Shown: one piece after another, positions 9,633 through 17,982 of the stretch
Layout of the letters: every line of letters begins with the position of its first letter
Position numbering within the stretch: the stretch's first letter is position 1
Made by a program: the position numbers and the translations under genes
Notes under the pieces: model-generated
Seen by the model: only the letters and a program-made list of their open reading frames with translations
Databases searched by the model: none
What the model was told of the DNA's origin: nothing
Assembly (NCBI GenBank): GCA_905199445.1
Contig: CAJKGK010000003.1
Span: 62,001-126,000 of the forward strand
Reading direction: 5' to 3'
Source: an uncultured Lachnospiraceae bacterium
GTDB taxonomy: Bacteria; Bacillota; Clostridia; Lachnospirales; Lachnospiraceae
DNA: 64,000 nt

Positions 9633-10172
9633 ATGGACATGAAATCCAAAACACACATCGTCGTCCTGCGGATGAAGGAAATCATCTATACAGCCATTTT
9701 TCTTTTATTCATTATATTATTGGTTGTACTGCTTATTTTTATGTTTGGCGGACGCAAAAAAGAAGCCCCGTCAACCACCACATCGCAAACTGCTGAGACC
9801 GCCATCTCACAGACACAGGCGCCCATAAGCGCCACATCCTCAGATCATCAAAATACCGCCGGGCCGTCCCAGTCAATGGGAAAATATGTCCCAGGTATGT
9901 ATACATCATCCATCGTCCTGGGAGACAGTGTGGTGGATGTGGCCGTCACGGTAGACAGCGATCATATCAACTCAGTCTCCCTTGTCAATCTCTCCGAAGC
10001 CATTGCAACCATGTATCCTTTGCTTGAAACCTGTACCCAGGATATTTCCCGGCAGTTACAAAAAAATACGGCCATTGACCAGATCTCCTATGACACTTCA
10101 AATCAATATACCTTTCAAATTCTAATGCAGGCTGTGATCCAGGCCCTTGAACAGGCCGAGAATCCATCGTAA
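9633..10172 (+). CDS. Membrane-anchored protein with a degenerate FMN_bind-like domain
   Basis: One transmembrane helix near the N-terminus (IIYTAIFLLFIILLVVLLIF) is followed by a Ser/Thr/Gln-rich linker and a globular domain outside the membrane. The domain runs YVPGMYTSSIVLGDSVVDVAV ... and ends IDQISYDTSNQYTF, resembling the FMN-binding domain of NqrC/RnfG-like proteins, but the flavinylation signature (S/T)GAT is absent (SYDT instead). It may therefore be a non-flavinylated relative. GGAGG at 9624-9628 decides the start at the ATG at 9633, 5 nt later; an ATG at 9639 is also possible. The fold assignment is a pattern judgement, not certain. Confidence 0.55.
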   Translation: MDMKSKTHIVVLRMKEIIYTAIFLLFIILLVVLLIFMFGGRKKEAPSTTTSQTAETAISQTQAPISATSSDHQNTAGPSQSMGKYVPGMYTSSIVLGDSVVDVAVTVDSDHINSVSLVNLSEAIATMYPLLETCTQDISRQLQKNTAIDQISYDTSNQYTFQILMQAVIQALEQAENPS

Positions 10173-10183
10173 ACCGGCAGTAA

Positions 10184-10240
10184 AATATCCCGTGGAAGTT
10201 GATGCTCATGTTCCATCATTTACCACGGGATATTTTTATT
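10184..10240 (+). terminator. Intrinsic terminator
   Basis: AATATCCCGTGG (10184-10195) pairs with CCACGGGATATT (10223-10234), followed by TTTATTTT. It closes the preceding small membrane-protein gene. Confidence 0.85.
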
Positions 10241-10318
10241 TTACTTTGACAACAGAATACTTTACTTTTATCTTGCCAAAATAAACGGCTCTGTGGTATT
10301 AACCGGTTTGAAATCCTG

Positions 10319-10347
10319 TTGTATTTGCCTGTTTAATATCCTATAAT
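10319..10347 (+). promoter_or_regulatory. Candidate promoter of the MATE transporter gene
   Basis: TTGTAT (10319-10324), 17-bp spacer, TATAAT (10342-10347). A second possibility upstream is TTGACA (10246-10251) with TATCTT (10269-10274), also 17 bp apart; both may be used. Confidence 0.6.
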
Positions 10348-10425
10348 AAGATCAGGATAAAAAGCCTTTGGTCTCAGCGCCATAAAAAATATTTATATGA
10401 ATTTACAGGAAGGAAGAAAGGTCTT

Positions 10426-11823
10426 ATGTTTCGAAGTTCTGGAAACACATTACACGCTCAAATGAGTACGCTTGAGAAAAAAGAATTTTATAAAGAGCTG
10501 ATTGCCCTGGCCATTCCCATTGGGCTTCAAAATCTGCTCATTGCATTCATCGGTGCATCGGATGCACTGATGCTTGGACGGCTGACCCAGGATGCTGTTT
10601 CAGCTGTTTCACTGGCCAACCAGGTTTCCTTTATTATGAATCTTTTCAGCGGATCCATTATCGGCGGAGGCGGTGTACTTATTGCTCAATATTGGGGAAA
10701 AGGCGACAAAACAATGGTTAAAAATCTATTTTGTATGCTCATCAAATGGGTTCTTGGCATCTCCTTTATCTTTTTTGCCCTGGCAATGTTTGCCCCCCAG
10801 CTGCTGATGCGAATATATACACCTGATCCGGCTTTAATCCAAATCGGTGCATCATACCTTCGTGCCGTTGGCATATCTTATCTGTTCACCGGTATCACCC
10901 AATGCTACTATCTGATGATGAAAATGGAAGGTCGGGCATCTCAAAGTGTAATCATATCTCTGGCAACACTGATAACAGACGTTATACTGGATTTCTTTCT
11001 GATCTACGGCATTGCCGGGGTTCCAAAACTGGGCGCCAATGGCTGTGCATACTCTACGGTTGCGGTAGAACTGATTGCCCTGATCTGGTGCATTGTCCTG
11101 TCGCATAAAAAAGACAGTATCCGACCTGACTTTGAAGGGTTTAAATGGTTTAGTCCCGGGATTCTCAAAGATTTGTTTAAAATCTCTCTCCCTATGCTGG
11201 CCAGTGCCCTTGCCTGGGGCGTGGGCTTTTCCATGCACTCGCTGATTATGGGACATCTGGGATCAGATGCCACGGCAGCCGCATCCATTACGTCTGTCGC
11301 TCAGGAACTGGTTACCTGCGTCTGCAAAGGCATTGCCGCAGGTTCGGGAATTATGGTCGGAAAGCTTCTCGGACAGAATCTGTTTGACAAAGCCAAAATT
11401 TATGGACGAAAATTCTGTCAGATCTCCTTTGGGGTCGGTGTCATCCATGCCCTGCTGATTTGCATCATTGGTCCTGTGATTATAAAGTTTTTTGTGCTGT
11501 CCGATACTGCAAAACATTATTTGATCATCATGTTGATTTTTACCATATTCTATGTTTTTGCCTATTCTATCAATACAATTATTGTATGTGGTATTTTCCC
11601 TGCAGGCGGAGATGCCAAATATGATGCAGTCAGTGTGCTTTTTGCAACCTGGTGTTTTTCACTGCCCCTTGCACTGGCAGGAACATTTATTTTCCACTGG
11701 CCGGTCATGGTTGTATACATCTTCATGTGCGCAGATGAAATCGTAAAACTGCCCTGGATCTATCCCAGATATAAAAAGTATTTATGGTTAAATAATCTGA
11801 CCAGAGAAAATACCGAGCAGTAA
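10426..11823 (+). CDS. MATE family multidrug/sodium antiporter
   Basis: A 465-residue integral membrane protein with about twelve hydrophobic segments in two similar halves. IALAIPIGLQNLLIAFIGASDALMLGRL near the N-terminus and the matching start of the second half (ISLPMLASALAWGVGFSMHSLIMGHL) are typical of MatE domains of the NorM/DinF group. Such proteins export cationic drugs or metabolites in exchange for Na+ or H+; the substrate cannot be told here. A purine-rich ribosome site (GGAAGGAAGAAAGG) precedes the ATG. The gene stands alone between its own promoter and a transposase relic that begins at its stop codon. Confidence 0.93.
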   Translation: MFRSSGNTLHAQMSTLEKKEFYKELIALAIPIGLQNLLIAFIGASDALMLGRLTQDAVSAVSLANQVSFIMNLFSGSIIGGGGVLIAQYWGKGDKTMVKNLFCMLIKWVLGISFIFFALAMFAPQLLMRIYTPDPALIQIGASYLRAVGISYLFTGITQCYYLMMKMEGRASQSVIISLATLITDVILDFFLIYGIAGVPKLGANGCAYSTVAVELIALIWCIVLSHKKDSIRPDFEGFKWFSPGILKDLFKISLPMLASALAWGVGFSMHSLIMGHLGSDATAAASITSVAQELVTCVCKGIAAGSGIMVGKLLGQNLFDKAKIYGRKFCQISFGVGVIHALLICIIGPVIIKFFVLSDTAKHYLIIMLIFTIFYVFAYSINTIIVCGIFPAGGDAKYDAVSVLFATWCFSLPLALAGTFIFHWPVMVVYIFMCADEIVKLPWIYPRYKKYLWLNNLTRENTEQ

Positions 11824-11981
11824 CAAATATCGGCGCCACAGCAAAGAATTACCACGATATGTATGCCCACAGGAAAACCAAAGCAAAACTGAAGATTCTT
11901 TTGCTTTGTATGGGCTATAACATCAATAAACTGCATGCAAAGATCCAAAAAGAACGAATCAGCGTTATCTTTTTTCAGTAA
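11823..11981 (+). pseudogene. IS1182-type transposase, C-terminal fragment
   Basis: Read in the frame starting at 11823, the translation contains HRKTKAKLKILLLCMGYN followed by INKLHAKIQKERISV before a stop at 11979-11981. The stretch GYNINKLHAKIQ is characteristic of the end of IS1182/DDE_Tnp_1 transposases. There is no start codon or catalytic DDE core, so this is a dead remnant of about 52 codons. Confidence 0.6.
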
Positions 11982-12139
11982 AAGAAACTGCTTAAAAATC
12001 CAAAGAAACGATGGTATTATTAAGATACGCCAAAAATCCGGAAGGATTCCAAAAAACAAAAGGATTCCCTCTGGATTTTTCTATAGTATAGAGTGAGGGT
12101 ATCACTCTACATCTAATTTGATGATTTTGCGACACCCTC
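11823..12139 (+). mobile_element. Relic 3' end of an IS1182-like insertion sequence
   Basis: The 390-bp stretch between the MATE stop and the binding-protein gene holds no intact gene. It starts with a transposase C-terminal remnant and ends in ATTTTGCGACACCCTC (12124-12139), which resembles the terminal inverted repeat (GGGTGTCGCAAAA in the other orientation) of IS1182-type elements as recalled. No left end or target duplication was found, so only the right part survives. A hairpin AAAAATCC...GGATTTTT with a repeated AAGGATTCC lies at about 12045-12090. Family assignment is from memory of the group. Confidence 0.5.
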
Positions 12140-12212
12140 ATAAATATCTTATAATCTCCGGAAAACACAACGAGACAGTTCCACATAAATCCCTTGCTTT
12201 GAAAAGCTGGAT

Positions 12213-13793
12213 TTATTTTTTCAGCCATCCATCCAACTGTGTCTGAGCTTCCGGAAGCATGGTACTCATTCCGGCAGCATCCAGTTCTTCCAAAAACTTT
12301 GGAATATAGACTTCCGGATCCAACTCCCCAGTATACAGCCCACCTTCATACTGAGCAATCACATTGCTGACCGCAGATACCTGTGACTTAATATTTTCCA
12401 CATTGACAGTAAAGCCAAAGACCGGACTTTTCTTTGTATTTTCCATGTTATCGGCCATAAATGGAATATCTGAAGCTTTTGTAATGCCATCCATAGAGTA
12501 CATAATAAACTGATTCCCCATAATACCACAGCTTAAAGCAGCCGTATAAGGTACGGTTTCCATATTTTTTCCTTCCGGCCACAAGATGGACCCGTCCCCT
12601 GTTCCTGCATCAACCCAGTCCACATCTTCCACACCAAAAATAACGCTGTTAAGTACGAATTCGTCAGTATAAAGCATATTTAAAACCTTTGCCGCCGCCG
12701 AAGGATTTTCACATGTATACGCGATGGACCAGGTCAGAGGAATAGGACTTAACATATCTTTGGATATGGGGATCGCTACGCTTTCAAACGGACTGCCGCC
12801 ATTTAAGGTTGTCGCTTCCACACTTTCCACATCATAAGCATAACCGATAATCATGCTGGCAGCTCTGCCGGCAGCCATCATATCCGACGGTGTATCTGTA
12901 GCCACAGAGGCATCATCGGAAACATAGCCGCTCTGGTTCCACTCATAGGCGATCTGACAGGCTTCCTTAAAATAATCTGTAGCATACATATTCTGCACGG
13001 TCATATCATTTCCTACAACACACAGGCCATTGTTTAAATTGCTCACCTCATAATCATCAACACCGGCCAGCACCCGGGCAAGCTGAAAATTATTTCCGGC
13101 GCCATTGACTCCAATAGCAGGTGCAATGGCATCCATATCCGGATACTGCTCATGAATTTTTGCCAAAACCTCATCCAAATCTCTTACATTGGTGATTGAT
13201 GCCCGATCAATGCCCAGATTATCAAATACATCCTTTCTGCAGACCCAATAATAAATCAAAACATTGCCTTTGTAGCATGGTATACCGTATGTCTGTCCGC
13301 CATAAATACAGTTTCCCAGAAATTCCTCACCCATCACCTCTACAGCACCTGCCAGCTCGTTATCCAGATAATCATCCAGTGGCAACACCTTATTGTTCTG
13401 AACAGCCATATTTAAGCCATCCATAGGCAGATAAATATCAATATCATCGCCGGACACAATCTGCATATCTACCTGAGTTGTATAACTGTTGCCGTCAATA
13501 GGATCCAGATCGATTCTTACATCTTCTCCCTTTTCTTCCAGATACTGATTAATAGAGTCTTCAACCTGTTTTGTCCCCTCTTCCGAAGGAACAACCGACA
13601 AAACCGGATAAGAAATTTTTACAGTTGTCACATCCGATGAAGAGGATATATCCTGAGACTGTGCCGTGTTTTGTGATGTATTATTTGTATTTTCTCCGGA
13701 TGAATCCTGACTGTTTCCTCCACACCCTGAAAGTAAAGTTGTCAAAGATGTCGCTGCAGCCAATGCAGCTGCCATTACCTGATATTTTTTCAT
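12213..13793 (-). CDS. ABC transporter solute-binding lipoprotein (Lpl/Yes type, family 1)
   Basis: Extracellular binding protein that captures the substrate for the two permeases upstream. The 526-residue precursor starts MKKYQVMAAALAAATSL and has a lipobox LLSGC, so it is lipidated on the cysteine after signal-peptidase II cleavage, followed by a Ser/Asn/Gln-rich linker. The start ATG at 13793 is preceded by GGAGG at 8 nt; the slightly longer TTG-started frame contains that Shine-Dalgarno and was rejected. Size and partners match the LplA/YtcQ group, which imports oligosaccharides in a YesMN-controlled way. No ATPase gene lies nearby; such systems commonly share an MsmX-type ATPase encoded elsewhere. 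Confidence 0.92.
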   Translation of the reverse strand: MKKYQVMAAALAAATSLTTLLSGCGGNSQDSSGENTNNTSQNTAQSQDISSSSDVTTVKISYPVLSVVPSEEGTKQVEDSINQYLEEKGEDVRIDLDPIDGNSYTTQVDMQIVSGDDIDIYLPMDGLNMAVQNNKVLPLDDYLDNELAGAVEVMGEEFLGNCIYGGQTYGIPCYKGNVLIYYWVCRKDVFDNLGIDRASITNVRDLDEVLAKIHEQYPDMDAIAPAIGVNGAGNNFQLARVLAGVDDYEVSNLNNGLCVVGNDMTVQNMYATDYFKEACQIAYEWNQSGYVSDDASVATDTPSDMMAAGRAASMIIGYAYDVESVEATTLNGGSPFESVAIPISKDMLSPIPLTWSIAYTCENPSAAAKVLNMLYTDEFVLNSVIFGVEDVDWVDAGTGDGSILWPEGKNMETVPYTAALSCGIMGNQFIMYSMDGITKASDIPFMADNMENTKKSPVFGFTVNVENIKSQVSAVSNVIAQYEGGLYTGELDPEVYIPKFLEELDAAGMSTMLPEAQTQLDGWLKK

Positions 13794-13813
13794 TCTATTT
13801 TCCTCCAATCTTA

Positions 13814-14710
13814 TTAACCTTTCACACCGCCAATAACCACACCTTTAATCAGCTGTCCCTGTATAAACGGAAAGATCAAGGCCACAGGAAGCACAGCAAC
13901 CATGGCAATGGCCATACGCACACCTACACTTGGCAGATCCAGTCCAGATAAATTGGCACCTTCCGTCAGAGTGGACTGCTGTTTTAACAGATTAATGTTA
14001 TTCATCAGATTATTTAAATAAACGTTAATACTATAAAGCTTTGTATCCGTAATATAATAAAGACCGTTGGTCCAGTCATTCCAGTAAGCGATACCGGCAA
14101 ACAGGGCAACTGTAATCATCACCGGCTTTGACAAAGGAACCATGATCCTTGTGTAGATGGTCATTTCGCTGGCGCCATCTACCCGGGCAGCCTCCAAAAT
14201 GGCATCTGGAATACTGGCTGTATAATAATTACGGACAAGCAGTATATTCATCCCTCCCATCAGATAATTGGGAATAATCAGTGCCCATATGGTATTACGA
14301 ATGTGGAAAACCTGAGTCCATATAATATAGGACGCCGTCATACCACCATTAAACAGCATAGTAAAGAACACAACAAAAGCAAACACGTTTCTCCATTTAA
14401 AATCCCTGCGGGCCAGCGGATAAGCAAACAAAGTTGTAATTAAAACATTTGTAAAAGTTCCCACCACTGTAACAATAATTGAAATCATATATGCATTAAA
14501 AATCGTATCTCTTTTCGCCCATAAGTACTGGTAGGCTGCAAAATTCACCTTTTGGGGCCAGAATTTATAGCCCTCTCTGATCAGTGTCTGTTCATCTGTA
14601 ATCGAGGCGCTAATCATCAGTACAAATGGAGCCAAACAAATCACGGTCCAGACCAGCATCACAATTAAAGCAATGAGACGAAACCGACGATCTGAATCCC
14701 ATTTTTTCAT
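13814..14710 (-). CDS. Carbohydrate ABC transporter permease, LplC/YtcP type
   Basis: A 298-residue inner-membrane permease with six predicted helices. The MalG-like EAA loop reads EAARVDGASEMTIYTRIMVP, which docks on the ATPase. The end IKGVVIGGVKG is the highly conserved C-terminus of LplC-type permeases. The start at 14710 follows GGAGG at 9 nt; a longer frame would run into the preceding gene without its own ribosome site. It lies between the LplB-type permease and the binding protein, with 13-20 bp gaps, in one operon. Confidence 0.93.
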   Translation of the reverse strand: MKKWDSDRRFRLIALIVMLVWTVICLAPFVLMISASITDEQTLIREGYKFWPQKVNFAAYQYLWAKRDTIFNAYMISIIVTVVGTFTNVLITTLFAYPLARRDFKWRNVFAFVVFFTMLFNGGMTASYIIWTQVFHIRNTIWALIIPNYLMGGMNILLVRNYYTASIPDAILEAARVDGASEMTIYTRIMVPLSKPVMITVALFAGIAYWNDWTNGLYYITDTKLYSINVYLNNLMNNINLLKQQSTLTEGANLSGLDLPSVGVRMAIAMVAVLPVALIFPFIQGQLIKGVVIGGVKG

Positions 14711-14723
14711 TATGTACAACCTC

Positions 14724-15644
14724 CTAAAACAGTGCGCTTTCCCGGTCAACCCTGCGAACAACGCCATTGGCAATCAACACCAAAACGAAACCGATCACAG
14801 CCTGAAATACACTGGCCGCAGATGACATACTCACATCATTAAGTTCCATCAAGGCACGGTAAACGTAGGTATCGATGGTCTGTGTAGTGGAATAGAGCAT
14901 CCCTGAATTCATAGGTACCTGTAAAAACAGACCAAAATCCGAATTAAAGATTCGTCCTACAGACAAAAGCAACATCAGAATAATCATTGGCCGGATAATC
15001 GGCAGTGTGATTCCAAAGATTTGTTTCATCTTTCCTGCGCCGTCAATTTTTGCCGCTTCATACAGACTTTTATCGATGCCTGAAATGGAAGCAATGTAAA
15101 TAATCGAACCATAACCTGCTGTTTTCCAGAAATTTACAATGGTCAAAATAAACGGCCAGTACTTTGCTTCCTTGTACCAGTTAATTCCGTCTCCGCCTAA
15201 AATAGAATTGTTTACAAAACCATTACTTCCCAGAAAAGCGAATACAAGATAAGCAACAATAATGATGGAGACCATGTTTGGAAAACAGATTGCGGGCTGA
15301 ATAAATTTAGCAATTTTAAGCTTTCCGATTTCGGTCATCATAATTGCAATGGCCAGCTGAAGCACAAGTCCCGCAAAAATAAATACCAGATTATAGCAGA
15401 GTGTGTTTCTGATCATGATAAATGCATCTTTTGTTTTGAATAAATATTCAAAGTTCTGGAATCCACACCAATCACTCTGTAAAATACCTCTGGCAAAATC
15501 CAGATCCTTAAAAGCAATGGTAATACCAAACATTGGCAGATAATTGTTTGCCAACAGATAGATAAGACCCGGAAGCATCATCAGAATCAAAGGAACATAG
15601 CTGATTCTTTTGGATTTTGACTTTCGTTTTAATCTTTCCGGCAT
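14724..15644 (-). CDS. Carbohydrate ABC transporter permease, LplB/YtcO type
   Basis: A 306-residue permease forming the heterodimer with the downstream LplC-type protein. It starts with a basic segment and LILMMLPGLIYLLANNYLPMFG, which is typical of LplB. The EAA loop reads EAAKIDGAGKMKQIFGITLP. GGGGAGGG stands just upstream of the ATG. First gene of the importer operon, 37 nt downstream of the -10 box of the shared YesMN-type promoter-operator. Confidence 0.93.
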   Translation of the reverse strand: MPERLKRKSKSKRISYVPLILMMLPGLIYLLANNYLPMFGITIAFKDLDFARGILQSDWCGFQNFEYLFKTKDAFIMIRNTLCYNLVFIFAGLVLQLAIAIMMTEIGKLKIAKFIQPAICFPNMVSIIIVAYLVFAFLGSNGFVNNSILGGDGINWYKEAKYWPFILTIVNFWKTAGYGSIIYIASISGIDKSLYEAAKIDGAGKMKQIFGITLPIIRPMIILMLLLSVGRIFNSDFGLFLQVPMNSGMLYSTTQTIDTYVYRALMELNDVSMSSAASVFQAVIGFVLVLIANGVVRRVDRESALF

Positions 15645-15673
15645 TTTCTTTTCCCTCCCCTTTATGTTTTTGA

Positions 15674-15740
15674 TACATCCATTATAAAAATTATACCGTG
15701 AAAAATCCTATAAAAAAGTATGGTTTACTTTCATTTTTAA
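15674..15740 (-). promoter_or_regulatory. Promoter-operator of the ABC importer operon (copy 1)
   Basis: On the minus strand this 67-bp block has TTAAAAATGAAA, then CATACTTTTTTATA, and TATAAT at 15686-15681. It aligns without a gap to the block at 21312-21378 with only about 16 differences, nearly half of them in the spacer. There is no good -35 hexamer at the right distance, which suggests an activator is needed; the AraC-type response regulator next door is the natural candidate. The block begins inside the stop codon of the preceding YesL-like gene. Confidence 0.75.
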
Positions 15741-16384
15741 TCCGCCATATACCACCGTGTCTCATGTTCTTCCAGGTGATCCAAATGACTTCTCATGTAG
15801 GATATAAGCACCTTTTCTACGGAAAAAGAAAGCAAAAAACAGTACGCACATGGTACGGCCATCACAGCCGGCGGCCACAAATACATCAAAACCACAGCAC
15901 CAGCCAGAGTAAACATAAGCGGAATCAGTGTTTTTAAATTTCCAAATGAAAAAGCCACAGCCAGCCTCATAGCAGAGATGAGCGACAGCTTAAATCTTGA
16001 GATTACCGGAATCAGATACAGACTGACACAAGCAACGAGTAGCAGGCTTACCATCCAGAATACAACAAAAAATTTACTTACCATTGTCCCGGAAACCGCA
16101 GCTTTTGAAAAATCATAGGATGTATACAGCAAAAATCCAATCAGCAGATAAAGTACACTTAAACCCATCCCCTGTCTTACATTCTGTTTAAACCCGTTTA
16201 TAAAATCTCTAAACGGGTAACCGGCCTGCCGGCGTACCACCTTCACCGATGCATAGTACAAAGCAATCGTAGCCGGCACAATCGTTACTACAGGAATAGA
16301 AAACAAAAGCCAGAGCACACTTAAAATCACCATATCTGCAAATTTTGTCAAGCCTTCCATAAACGAATTATTTAAAAACGACAT
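15737..16384 (-). CDS. YesL family (DUF624) membrane protein
   Basis: A 215-residue protein with about five hydrophobic segments. It carries the DUF624/YesL hallmarks: an N-terminal MSFLNNSFMEGLTKFADM, then LSVLWLLFSIPVVTIVPATIALYY, and FINGFKQNVRQG. The start at 16384 is preceded by a purine-rich site (TAGGGGAAAAG); a longer frame from 16420 would overlap the regulator by 28 bp. The biochemical role is unknown, but YesL genes are regularly found with YesM/YesN and Lpl-type importers, as here. It is the last gene of the hydrolase-kinase-regulator operon. Confidence 0.88.
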   Translation of the reverse strand: MSFLNNSFMEGLTKFADMVILSVLWLLFSIPVVTIVPATIALYYASVKVVRRQAGYPFRDFINGFKQNVRQGMGLSVLYLLIGFLLYTSYDFSKAAVSGTMVSKFFVVFWMVSLLLVACVSLYLIPVISRFKLSLISAMRLAVAFSFGNLKTLIPLMFTLAGAVVLMYLWPPAVMAVPCAYCFLLSFSVEKVLISYMRSHLDHLEEHETRWYMAD

Positions 16385-16392
16385 CTTTTCCC

Positions 16393-17982
16393 CTACTTTC
16401 CTTTGATTGTATTTTTCCATGCAAAGGGCGTCATTTTACAATACTTTTTAAAAACTGTGGAAAAATACGGTATATTTTCAAAGCCAACCTTCATGGCAAT
16501 ATCTGACACATTATCATTTGTATCCACAAGAAGTTTTTTTGCCTGCTCAATTCTTCGGCTATTGATATACTCTCTCAGAGACATCCCTACCTCATCATGA
16601 AACAGCTTACTCAAATAAGTCGGGGCAACACAGATGGCCTGGGCAATCTCATCCCGACCAATGTTTTCATTGTAATGTTCCTCGATATACCGCTTAATCC
16701 GCCAGATCACCGAATCCGATTCTTTAATCTGCTCAATTTCAGACACTGTGCAATCATACAAATAACTGGCATACCGAATCATATCAACCGCCGAGTTTTC
16801 TGCCTTTTTATTTAAAGTACAAAAAGTTTCATTTTGAAACAGCAAATTGGCCTGTATATGGTTTTCATAGAGATATCCATAAAAAACCTGCATCAGATCA
16901 TGATGAATGGCTCTCATATGCTCAAGTCGCAAATATCCGGCAGAATCGTACTCTGTCATTAAAAACTTTAAATAAACAAGGAATCCTGTTTTCTGACGGC
17001 TTTGTATGAAACCTCCAATCTTTTCCTGACGCAGCTGCACATTAAACTCCGATTTATGACTTTGCATATCTTTAAGAAGCATAACACTGGAATGATTGGC
17101 CCGGTTTTCCAGAAAAACCTTATCTACGATCTTCTTTTTATCTCCAAAAGCCATCAGACATACCGGATCAGAAACAACGCAGGATACCGGAATTTCCAAA
17201 TATTTATCGCATACTGAAATCAATCGCTGACACCGTTCCCGAACAGATGTTTCATCATATTTACCTGTAGCAATAGGTAAAATCAGTGTATAAAACGGGG
17301 GAATCGTATTCATGACAGCCGATGCGTCATTCACATTATCACAAATAATCTCTGTAGCCAGATTTCTGAATACAAAATAAAATTCCGACTCCGAAAGCTT
17401 TTTATGATCCTCTATCAATCCTTGATTCACACCGGCATAAACCAGGTAGTAAGGCTGATCTACATTAAAGGGCAGCCGACGTTTTTCCAAGATCCGCTCC
17501 AGATAATCTCTATCTTCGATTAACATTTTATTTAAAAGCTGGTTCATAAAAGACTGAATCGCATCTGCCGCTTCTGACGTCGACGCCTGCATGGCCAATG
17601 TCTGCTTTTTTCTGCATTTTAAAACGATTTTAAGCAATACAGCAAGCAGTTCTTCGGCTCTGAATGGTTTTAATAAATAATCCGCAGCTCCAAATCTTAA
17701 CGCTTTCTGGATGTAAGAAAAATCATCATGACAGGTGAGAAAAACAACCTCCGGCTTTTGTATATCCTGCTGACTGATCATTTCCAGCATCTGAATTCCA
17801 TCCATCTGAGGCATTTCTATATCACTGAAAATAATATCCGGATGTTGTTCTTTCATAATATTCAGTGCCATTTCCCCGTGATACGCCGTGTATACCTCTG
17901 AAATATCATAATCCTTCCACGGTATGGAATCTTCGATCAGCTGCGTTGTTCTCGGGTCATCATCCACAATCAGTACTTTCAT
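16393..17982 (-). CDS. YesN-type response regulator, AraC family output
   Basis: The N-terminal receiver domain has acidic pocket Asp7-Asp9 (VDDDP), phospho-acceptor Asp54 in FSDIEMPQMDG, and the LLKPF lysine near 104. The C-terminal AraC/XylS domain is visible as IGRDEIAQAICVAPTYLSKLF and VSDIAMKVGFENIPYFSTVF. At 529 residues it fits YesN. It overlaps the sensor kinase gene by 23 bp, so the two are co-translated. It most likely activates the two promoters at 15674-15740 and 21312-21378, which share an AT-rich operator. Confidence 0.94.
   Translation of the reverse strand: MKVLIVDDDPRTTQLIEDSIPWKDYDISEVYTAYHGEMALNIMKEQHPDIIFSDIEMPQMDGIQMLEMISQQDIQKPEVVFLTCHDDFSYIQKALRFGAADYLLKPFRAEELLAVLLKIVLKCRKKQTLAMQASTSEAADAIQSFMNQLLNKMLIEDRDYLERILEKRRLPFNVDQPYYLVYAGVNQGLIEDHKKLSESEFYFVFRNLATEIICDNVNDASAVMNTIPPFYTLILPIATGKYDETSVRERCQRLISVCDKYLEIPVSCVVSDPVCLMAFGDKKKIVDKVFLENRANHSSVMLLKDMQSHKSEFNVQLRQEKIGGFIQSRQKTGFLVYLKFLMTEYDSAGYLRLEHMRAIHHDLMQVFYGYLYENHIQANLLFQNETFCTLNKKAENSAVDMIRYASYLYDCTVSEIEQIKESDSVIWRIKRYIEEHYNENIGRDEIAQAICVAPTYLSKLFHDEVGMSLREYINSRRIEQAKKLLVDTNDNVSDIAMKVGFENIPYFSTVFKKYCKMTPFAWKNTIKGK

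Noticed and set aside
11760..12059. 99-codon minus-strand frame between MATE and the binding protein
   Set aside because: It overlaps the MATE end and the transposase relic in antisense; the hydrophobic translation is a shadow.
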